Assembly (NCBI GenBank): GCA_002887195.1
Contig: PJAB01001754.1
Location: 1 to 12,417, forward strand
DNA from: Chrysochromulina parva
Lineage: Eukaryota; Haptophyta; Prymnesiales; Chrysochromulinaceae
Length of the DNA: 12,417 nucleotides
Direction of reading: 5' to 3'
Positions 6,262 through 12,417 of the stretch are shown one piece after another. Under the pieces are notes generated by a model, which made no database searches, was not told the origin of the DNA, and was given only the letters and a program-made list of their open reading frames with translations. How positions within the stretch are numbered: position 1 is the first letter of the stretch; each line of letters begins with the position of its first letter. The position numbers and the translations under genes were made by a program.

Positions 6262-6651
6262 AACCATTCGGTGCAGTTTATTGAAGGAAGTAAGTAAGTA
6301 AGTAACAACGCCAACTGGCAGCGTACACGTGGCGAGGGGGTCTCCCCCAGGCATACGAAGCGTGTACGGTGTTCGCAGTTTATTGAAGTGCAGATTGAGA
6401 TTCCCTTGATTCCCGGTCGAGAATTTTGCAATTTTCTGAATTGGTTCGTCATCGATTCATTGAAGATTGATCATCATTCACGCGCCAGATTGATCATCAT
6501 TCACGCGCCGCCGCCCGCGGCGTGTTGACTCGTGTGAACCCGGTTTTTTCGAACGAAAAGCCTGGACGACGCGCACATCGTGCTCCCCGAGCGGCGACTT
6601 TTCCAAAAGTCTTTCACGAGCCAACGCGGCGCGACCATACCCAAACGAGGC
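6262..6651. repeat. Intergenic spacer with AAGT tetranucleotides and a 23-bp tandem duplication
   Basis: AAGTAAGTAAGTAAGT sits near 6288-6303. CAGTTTATTGAAG occurs at 6274-6286 and 6376-6388. AGATTGATCATCATTCACGC plus GCC is duplicated head-to-tail at 6464-6486 and 6487-6509. The spacer must hold the 3' end of the upstream membrane protein gene and the leader of the DUF6625-like gene. I see no further gene. Confidence 0.7.
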
Positions 6652-8074
6652 ATGGCGCCGCACACTCTAACGCGTCTACTACCTGCCGGCACGTTGTCGG
6701 AATTTCCACCAATATATCCTCCTCCTTGCCACGACAATCGCTCCAACAGCCGCGCAGCCTTCTACGCGCGCGGTGCGCACGTCTTCCAGCGGCAAGCGCG
6801 AGGACTGCTGCCCTTGAAGGGTGAGGCGCCCGCGGAGCCCAGGACGTTGCGCCTAGGGTTGGTCATACCTTGGGTCAAGACTGGTAGCGTACGCTCGTCG
6901 TGCGAGACGATCTCACGCTCGTACGAGGCCCAAGCCTTCGGTGCGCCGTGCACGGCTTTTGGTCTGGCGACTCTGCCTCCGTCTTGGCCATTTTGGGTAG
7001 CGTCGGCAGCCATGAATGCTGACGTTGCCGACTTTCTTCTCATGCACGGTCTCGACTACGACCCGTCTGAGTTCTATGTGCGTGCGGGATTGCTAGCTCT
7101 CCCTCGCAATGTGCGCTCCATCCTAGTGCCTAACATGACGGCGCTGTACCAGCGACGGCTTCGGGTCCGTGTGGAGCTCAACGATGACAAGGTCAAGGAT
7201 TTCAAGTGCGCCATGCCATGCCATGTGTGCTCCCGAGCCCACGCCGCCATGGCGGCATGGTCTGCCTCCGCATCGCAGACGCTTCGTGTGCTGACCTGCG
7301 CGCGGTGCACTCGTTCGGCACAGACCCGTGATCGGCCAGGTCTTTCGGCACTATCTGCAGTCGTACTCGCACTGGGCGTTTGGCGACATCGACGTGGTCT
7401 ACGGCAGGCTGAGCCATTTTCTGACGCCGCAAGTGCTCGAGCACGACGTGATCACGTTTCGCACGGACGACCTGTGCTATCCGATGACGAAGACGGTCTG
7501 GGCCGGCCAGCTCAGCGTCTTTGCCAACAACAACTGGACGAGGACGCTCTACAGGGCGAGTGCGACGTGGTCGCGGATGGCGCTCGACCCGAGGTGTCTC
7601 CAATGGGACGAGCGCTTGTTCCCATTCGAGGTGATGAAGGTCGCACCCGCACGGGTGGCCCTCGTGGTTGGTCAGCTCACGGATCGAAAGTCGGGACGAC
7701 GGCCCGTTCCGGCTCACTTGGAGCGACGGATGCTGTGGCTGGCGGACAGCGGCCGCCTCGTCCTGTCGCAGTCTCACGGCACGGCCGGCTCGCCGCGCAC
7801 ACATTGCATCGAGAGCGAGTTTGCGGTCGTGCACCTGAACGTGTACAAGTTCAAGCACTTTGCCGCCACCATCAGCGCGGCCAGCGCGCGGGCCTTTTCG
7901 TACAGCGTGAGCGCGGGCATTGTGCCTTTGACCAACACGGCGCTTTCGAAAGATCCCGAAGCACTGGCCATCGTCGAGTCTCTGGCGCGCGGAGAGCGGC
8001 TGCCCACGTGCGAGCGTGTATCGCATCGTGGTGGAATCTCGAGCGCAACATACGAGGGCGTCATGCCCCAGTGA
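6652..8074 (+). CDS. DUF6625-like putative glycosyltransferase (2 exons)
   Basis: Exons 6652-7205 and 7324-8074 give 434 aa. The 118-bp intron is GT-AG, phase 2, and its removal creates DFKPVIGQVF, a close match to the DFKPxxGxxF motif I know from DUF6625 proteins. The N-terminal part has LGLVIPWVKTG followed by PPSWPFWVASAAMNADVADFLL, the usual strand and helix order of this family. Then comes SYSHWAFGDIDVVYG, whose acidic DID (residues 206-208) takes the place of the DxD metal/nucleotide-sugar site of glycosyltransferases. A block TVWAGQLSVFANN follows, like the GQ..xF.N region of the family. The start is uncertain: 6652 is the first ATG in a frame open further upstream, and no signal anchor is visible, so an upstream exon is possible. 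Acceptor sugar and product are unknown. Confidence 0.7.
7206..7323 (+). other. Intron of the DUF6625-like gene
   Basis: The donor GTGCGCC follows TTCAA and the acceptor GGCACAG precedes ACCCGTG. The split codon AA/A restores Lys in DFKP. The donor starts GTGCG like the Apple-gene introns, and the first bases hold three CCATG units. I see no exon-edge duplication or TGATTGC array here. Confidence 0.75.
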
Positions 8075-8099
8075 TAGCATGACGTTCGTCGCGTCCCGG

Positions 8100-8290
8100 C
8101 GTACGTGCTTGTACGCGGCGCGGTGGGTGCGTATACGCAGGTACGTGCGTATACGCGGGTGGGTGCGTTTGCGCGGGCGCTGGGTGCGTTTACGCGAGCG
8201 GTAGGTGCGTATACACAGCGGGTGCGTATACGCACCCCCTCGCGTATACACAGGTTTCTGCGTATATGCAACCCCGGGACCGCGTAAACG
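8100..8290. repeat. Intergenic GGGTGCGTATACGC repeat cluster
   Basis: About nine degenerate units with a GTATAC, GTTTGC or GTTTAC core lie between two convergent genes. One unit is a perfect 18-bp palindrome (8220-8237, GGGTGCGTATACGCACCC). The remainder of 8075-8494 (with the repeated ATCCGTA near 8302-8332) shows no gene. ORFs on both strands across it are products of the repeat. Confidence 0.75.
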
Positions 8291-8494
8291 CTGGAATCGA
8301 CGATCCGTAATGGACGATCCGTATATCCGTAATCGGACGAACCGGCGGTAGCCGGTACCGACTTTTGACACACTTTACCTATCTCTGCGAGTTGGTGTGG
8401 ATATGGTGTGAACTCGAGTATTACCGTATAGCACCTACACAGAGTTACCGCGTCGCGCTGACCATCTAAAAAACTTCGGTGCGGCGCCGCGGTG

Positions 8495-8875
8495 TCACAA
8501 ATACGCGTGGGCAAGCAAAGCCAGCAAGACGGGAGCTGAGAGCGCCACCAGGATCATTTCGCCGCGCTTGTTGATCTTCAGGCTATCGCTCCTCGTGACG
8601 GTATCCTCGTCGAATGTGTCAGCCTCGCGCAATATCGCACCCCACTTCTCGATGTTGGCGCGCTTGGCCTTCTCTCGCACCGTGCGCTCCTCTGCGTTCT
8701 CTAGCAGCTCATCGAGCCACCAGAGCCGCGGGTCGCCCGTTGGCTTGAGCAACCGTGGGTCGTCCCTCCTTGGCTCGTTGGCGGTGATGGATACGCCGCG
8801 AACTGCTGGGCGCACCAACATCGGCGGCGTCGATGGCACGAACGCCATGGCGAGAGCGACGAGTAAGCCGAACAT
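8495..8875 (-). CDS. Small single-TM protein, possibly plastid-targeted
   Basis: This is a 126-aa frame from the ATG at 8875; the frame is open upstream but has no ATG. Residues 1-12 are hydrophobic (MFGLLVALAMAF). AMA/FVPS resembles the ASAFAP cleavage motif of plastid proteins in algae with secondary red plastids, where Phe follows the cut. The next stretch (TPPMLVRPAVRG) is basic and hydroxylated like a transit peptide. The mature part holds DPRLWWLDELLENAEERTV, a charged helix (VREKAKRANIEKW), and a C-terminal membrane segment at about 107-125 (MILVALSAPVLLALLAHAYL). A thylakoid or envelope small protein is plausible but inferred; no family is recognised. It is divergent from the gene at 9267. 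Confidence 0.65.
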   Translation of the reverse strand: MFGLLVALAMAFVPSTPPMLVRPAVRGVSITANEPRRDDPRLLKPTGDPRLWWLDELLENAEERTVREKAKRANIEKWGAILREADTFDEDTVTRSDSLKINKRGEMILVALSAPVLLALLAHAYL

Positions 8876-9266
8876 CGATGTGTGTGAACTGGCTGTTGAC
8901 ACTTCCGGAGCGTCATGTGTGTGAATTGGCTTCGTAGATTGGTTCAAGTGACAATTCAGTCAGACAGTCAAGTTTCCCCGGTCCAACTGCTTTTGTGTCA
9001 TGTCGCACAACACTAGCCCGCGAGCAAGCCCCAAGCCGTCCAATGTACACAATCGTCTTTTGTGTGTGAACTGATGTGCTTCCAGGAGGTGAAAATTGCG
9101 ATGACACGAGATGATGGCTGCGTGCAGCAAAGACGAGACGGGGAAGGGTGAGGTCGAAAGTGTTCTCTTCTCGAATAATCTCAGCGAGAAGATCTCTGAG
9201 AAGATCGCCACAAAAGGGGTGTACGTTCCTTGATTTTTCCAAACAGTCCAGTTGTCCACGCACCCA
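8876..9266. promoter_or_regulatory. Divergent intergenic region with three TGTGTGAAYT copies
   Basis: This 391-bp gap lies between two small divergent genes and should hold both promoters. TGTGTGAACT or TGTGTGAATT occurs at 8881-8890, 8918-8927 and 9063-9072, and the first two are extended by GGC. CGAGAAGATCTCTGAGAAGATC near 9184-9206 contains a short duplicated GAGAAGATC. I cannot assign a factor or a transcription start. Confidence 0.35.
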
Positions 9267-9626
9267 ATGCTCCTCCACCTCGTGTCCGTCGCCGCCGCCG
9301 GGCTCTACGCCTCGGTCAGCTTGTCACCGGACAGCGGCCTTGCCTCGCTCTCGCGCCCAATCACAGTCAGCGGCCTGGGAGAGCCAGCCACTCTGCGTAC
9401 GCAGCTCGACACCGCCGCCCAGCGAGCAGTCCGCCAGGCCGTGCGCTCGACGGCCTCGCAGCAGCAGCTCGAGGAGGCGTTCGTGATGCAGACGAGCGCC
9501 GGAGGGCGCTTCGACAGCATCGACGAGTGGGATTCGCTCATCAGCTCCTCGTGGGCGTTCAGCGACGATGAGATGGTCGACACGACCTCTAGGCTGGCGG
9601 TGGACGATTACTATCTCATGCGATGA
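9267..9626 (+). CDS. Small protein of unknown function with hydrophobic N-terminus
   Basis: This is a 119-aa frame from the first ATG (9267). Residues 1-18 (MLLHLVSVAAAGLYASVS) look like a signal peptide or the first part of a bipartite plastid leader. A helical, glutamine-rich middle (AAQRAVRQAVRSTASQQQLEEAF) and an acidic tail (DSIDEWDSL, FSDDEMVD, VDDYYLMR) follow. No cysteines, no further membrane segment and no family I recognise. Codon use is GC-rich like the neighbours, which supports a real gene. It is divergent from the 8495-8875 gene. Confidence 0.55.
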   Translation: MLLHLVSVAAAGLYASVSLSPDSGLASLSRPITVSGLGEPATLRTQLDTAAQRAVRQAVRSTASQQQLEEAFVMQTSAGGRFDSIDEWDSLISSSWAFSDDEMVDTTSRLAVDDYYLMR

Positions 9627-10267
9627 GCGCTCGCAGCTCGCATAGGGCGACTGCTGGGCTCGGCGGATCCGACGAGGCAGTTCGTGTACGGTGCGCGCGT
9701 CTACAAGACGCTGTGTGCGTGTGACTCTGGTTTGCGGCTGCTGTGTGCGTACCGTCCGCAGACTAAGACACGTCGGAGTTGGGGAGAGGCCGCACGGCCC
9801 GCCGCGGGGGTGCGGCTGCCAGGGCCGCGCGCCGCCTTGTACGTTTGGGCTGACTGTATAATTACGGCATCTTTGAACAGACTGACCTACCCACGATCAT
9901 GATTTATCTTCTGATCTTGAATCGAAATACAATTGTTCCGTCCGGTGGACCGGTCCGCCGGGCCCGGGGCCCCGGGCGGCGAGCTCGAGCCCGACGCCGG
10001 CGCGAGATCCGTCGCCGATGCCGACCGCCGCCCGGGCCGCACAGGCGACGATGCTCGGGGGCCGGCCGGGGCCGCGCGGCGAGGCACCTCAGAGACCCAA
10101 TTTGCAGAGACCTAGAGACCGTAGTCTCTTTTTTCAATTGCTCTTTTCAATCCACAATCGCTGAACAAGAAGCGCCTTTAGCGCCTGCGTTGTAACAACG
10201 TGGTCGCTAAACGTTGAAGCGATTCGCTCGTCGATGGTTGCTCAAAAAGCGTTTTAAGGTACAATGT
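9627..10267. other. Gene-poor spacer with a GC-rich palindromic island
   Basis: I see no convincing gene here. A strongly GC-rich island spans about 9936-10086 inside otherwise AT-richer DNA. It starts with a near-palindrome centred on GGACCGGTCC (9942-9961, one mismatched pair), directly followed by a perfect 16-bp palindrome GCCCGGGGCCCCGGGC (9962-9977). Several short ORFs on both strands reflect this composition. Confidence 0.6.
10114..10135 (+). terminator. Small hairpin followed by a T run
   Basis: AGAGAC-CGTA-GTCTCT forms a perfect 6-bp stem with a 4-base loop and is followed immediately by six T. GAGACC also occurs twice just upstream (near 10091 and 10107). In a eukaryote this could be an RNA polymerase III stop or the 3' end of a small RNA, but no tRNA, A/B box or known RNA was recognised upstream. 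It may be chance. Confidence 0.25.
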
Positions 10268-11983
10268 ATGGTGTATCGTAACCTCTCCCTTTCACACTCG
10301 CCTGAAGTCCGACAAAAACAAATTGCATGTTTCCAGAACTCCGTTACATGTAGCATGTCCAAGATTCTCTATTTCCTAGGGATGGCGGGCGTGCCGTTGC
10401 GGCTGGCCATAGGTTCGACGCCGCGCTGCGTCGGCATCGACGAGGCTTGGCAGGGCATGCAAAACGCTAAAGAATCGCCGCAGAACACACGCGTGTGGAC
10501 TGCGAATTCAGAGTTTAGCTTTCAGTCGAGCATGCTGCACAACAACACATCAAATGTATTGAGAAGTGAACAGCTCGACCAAACGCTCACGATGGTGGTT
10601 GACTCTTCGGAATGGACAAATGCCATATCCAAACAAGGTGAGCGCGCCATTCGAGTGGCAATCCTCGGCTGCTCAGTCAGCGCAGGGTGCGGGGCGGAAG
10701 ACAGCAACCCAGCAGAGTGCAGCTTCAAACACTCTTGGGGCAGTCAACTGGCCTCTTGGCTTGACGGCTTCCCAGGCGTGCGTTTCAACGTGCAAATATG
10801 GGCTAGGCGAGCTGTGAAACCCGAGTACTTCAAGGCCTGTACAGACCGCTTCGTCTCCAGAGCCGACGTCGTCCTGCTAGAGTTCCAGCCGACGCTTCAG
10901 GCGGATTCCATGCAGCGAATCAGCGAAGCGCTCGAGGAGATCGTGGCCGCTGTGCGCCGAGCTGCACCCAGGGCTCCAATAGTCGTTGTGGGGTGGCGCT
11001 CTGTGAGCAGCTCGGCACGAGGTCGGGCAGGTTCTTGCGAGACGGCTCTAAAGATGTCGGCCTTACATCTCGGCGTCGACCTCGTGCTCTCCGGCACACT
11101 GCTTCCCCTGGTGGGAAACCTATCGCTTCATGCGAGAGATCGCATCCACCCAAACACTCTGGGGTCCGAGGTGCTCGCACAGGCTGTGGCCCGGCTAGTG
11201 GCCCGCCACACTGTGGATGCCATGTGCTCGTCCACGAGAATGCATTTGGGCACCCTTCAGCCGAGACTGCCGCAAACAACAAGTACCAGAGTGGATGAAA
11301 AAGAGTGGTGCACCGAGGACGCTCGCTCCTTGCCCGCTGTGCACACCAACGGCTGGAGCCTAGTAAACGAAGGTGGCTCAGGTCAGGCTTCCAAATATGG
11401 ATACCTCTCCACCACCGCAGAGGCAGATGACTCCCTAAAGCCACTCACCTTGAACGTCTCTGCCATGCTTCCGGGAGTGACCTGCGCTGTTCTCAGAGGA
11501 TCTCTCCTATACGAACAAAGCTGGCGCCCCTCCGCAGGGGACTTCTACGTCAGGTGCTCAGGCTCGTGCCTGTGTACTCAATTGCCTGGCGAGCCGTTTC
11601 CTCACGTCACTGCGCATCTGCCGAGCCTTGGCGCGACCATCACGAGTGCGACTCGCTTCATTATCCGATACGGGGTTGGAGACTTCAGCAACTGCTTCCT
11701 TCACGTCAAGCATATCAAACGAAGAAAAAGCAGCCAGCGCAACACAACACGCGTGCGCATCGACGGGCTGAATTTGGAAGTCTTAGATTGCCGGTCTTTG
11801 TGCTTCGCTTTGATGAGACCCAAGCACGTGTCAAGGGTCTCTTCAATGATAGGTGAGTTCGGGCGAGGTTGCGCTGTTGGGTACAGAGAAGGCAAGCCTG
11901 GACATTTGGGACCGTCGTGCTTACAGAACACAAGTAATGCGACTGATGCGAGAAGTGTGTGCGTGAAGACTCTAAGATTCTAG
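10268..11983 (+). CDS. SGNH/GDSL-type hydrolase with algal C-terminal domain
   Basis: This is an intronless frame of 571 aa from the first ATG (10268); an in-frame TAA at 10208 closes it upstream. An ATG at 10355 would place a hydrophobic leader (ILYFLGMAGVPLRLAIG) at the very N-terminus, as in a secreted protein, and may be the true start. Block I is VAILGCSVSAGCG, with Ser136 as the likely nucleophile (GDS changed to GCS). Block V is RDRIHPNTLG, giving the Asp291/His294 pair. The usual block III Asn is not evident; LEFQPTL stands there. About residues 355-490 form a second domain (GWSLVNEG, CAVLRGSLLYEQSW, CSGSCLC, NCFLHV) that I associate with the same hydrolases in marine algae. Substrate is unknown; esterase activity on a surface polymer is plausible. 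The lack of introns contrasts with its neighbours. Confidence 0.75.
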   Translation: MVYRNLSLSHSPEVRQKQIACFQNSVTCSMSKILYFLGMAGVPLRLAIGSTPRCVGIDEAWQGMQNAKESPQNTRVWTANSEFSFQSSMLHNNTSNVLRSEQLDQTLTMVVDSSEWTNAISKQGERAIRVAILGCSVSAGCGAEDSNPAECSFKHSWGSQLASWLDGFPGVRFNVQIWARRAVKPEYFKACTDRFVSRADVVLLEFQPTLQADSMQRISEALEEIVAAVRRAAPRAPIVVVGWRSVSSSARGRAGSCETALKMSALHLGVDLVLSGTLLPLVGNLSLHARDRIHPNTLGSEVLAQAVARLVARHTVDAMCSSTRMHLGTLQPRLPQTTSTRVDEKEWCTEDARSLPAVHTNGWSLVNEGGSGQASKYGYLSTTAEADDSLKPLTLNVSAMLPGVTCAVLRGSLLYEQSWRPSAGDFYVRCSGSCLCTQLPGEPFPHVTAHLPSLGATITSATRFIIRYGVGDFSNCFLHVKHIKRRKSSQRNTTRVRIDGLNLEVLDCRSLCFALMRPKHVSRVSSMIGEFGRGCAVGYREGKPGHLGPSCLQNTSNATDARSVCVKTLRF

Positions 11984-12417
11984 GGCGCCCTTGATTTTAT
12001 TAATAATAGACTAGCGGACTTCTCTAGCGTGGACAGACAGCCAGTGGAGACGAGGCGAACCGAGTGCGGAGAGTCTCAGTCTCGAGTCTCAAGTCGCTGA
12101 AGTGTCCACGACCGCGTGAAACCTCGGTGCACACCTGCTCACGAGTTCAGAGTGTTCCGAGACGCGCCACGGATACTTCATACTAATCCGGCCGTCTTTC
12201 ATGATCTCCGCGGCGTCCCGCAGCTCTAGTGCTAGAGACCCAACTGCCAACTTGCAACTCGAGGTCTAGGAAGTTCAACTACAACGCAACTAGCTAGTAC
12301 AGGGCTCCGCGCCGTCTCGAGCGCAGGCCGCCGCGTCCGCCCCTCCGATCCTAATTAGGAACTCTGTTCCTGATGGTCGAGCTGTACGCGCGGCTGAGAT
12401 ACCCGAGCCGGGCGCCA
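11984..12417. other. 3' flank without recognisable gene
   Basis: After the hydrolase stop comes an AT-rich TTTTATTAATAATAG stretch (about 11995-12009) that could contribute to 3' end formation. GAGTCTCAGTCTCGAGTCTC near 12069-12088 is a small GAGTCTC repeat. No open frame of note, RNA gene or mobile element was seen up to the window end. Confidence 0.5.

Noticed and set aside
7206..8082. Continuation of the DUF6625-like frame past 7205 without splicing
   Set aside because: The unspliced frame loses the family motifs, while splicing at 7206/7323 restores DFKPVIGQVF and FGDIDVVYG exactly.
7202..8371. 389-aa minus-strand ORF
   Set aside because: It is antisense to the DUF6625-like exon and the GTATAC repeat cluster, with repeat-derived RIRTY-type sequence and no family features.

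Overview
The window looks like nuclear DNA of a gene-dense, GC-rich eukaryotic alga. A haptophyte fits best; a pelagophyte-type alga is also possible. Four things point there: split genes with spliceosomal introns, one of them apparently GC-AG; proteins with long alanine and proline runs; protein families I associate with marine microalgae (Apple/PAN-type, DUF6625-like, SGNH with an algal C-terminal domain, a cysteine-poor multipass membrane family); and a possible plastid-targeting leader with an ASAFAP-like motif. The taxon is inferred, not proven.

Layout. 1-63: fragment of a P-loop NTPase exon entering from the left, then a GC-rich simple repeat. 579-2044 (minus): four-exon type II membrane protein with a C-terminal Apple/PAN-like domain. 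2151-2807 (minus): intronless secretory-looking protein with a SAM-like domain. 3036-6261 (plus): eight-exon multipass membrane protein, divergent from the SAM gene. 6652-8074 (plus): two-exon DUF6625-like putative glycosyltransferase. 8495-8875 (minus): small, possibly plastid-targeted single-TM protein, divergent from 9267-9626 (plus), a small protein of unknown function. 10268-11983 (plus): intronless SGNH/GDSL-type hydrolase. No gene was recognised in 9627-10267 or 11984-12417.

The striking feature is the introns. In the minus-strand Apple gene and in the plus-strand membrane protein gene, nearly every intron is flanked by, or contains, a copy of the adjoining exon edge (16-36 bp direct repeats). 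The inserted core is an array of short TGATTGC-like units, always on the sense strand, or a short 3' module (CATGCAAGTGC...CACCACGGCGCC, pyrimidine tract, AG). The three Apple-gene introns begin with the same 18 bases. Spliced reading frames close perfectly: 362 codons plus stop for the Apple gene, 658 plus stop for the membrane protein and 434 plus stop for the DUF6625-like gene. This looks like recent intron gain by introner-like elements with unusually long target duplications, or by segmental duplication with repeat filling. I see no sign that the genes form one pathway; several act at membranes or in the secretory route.
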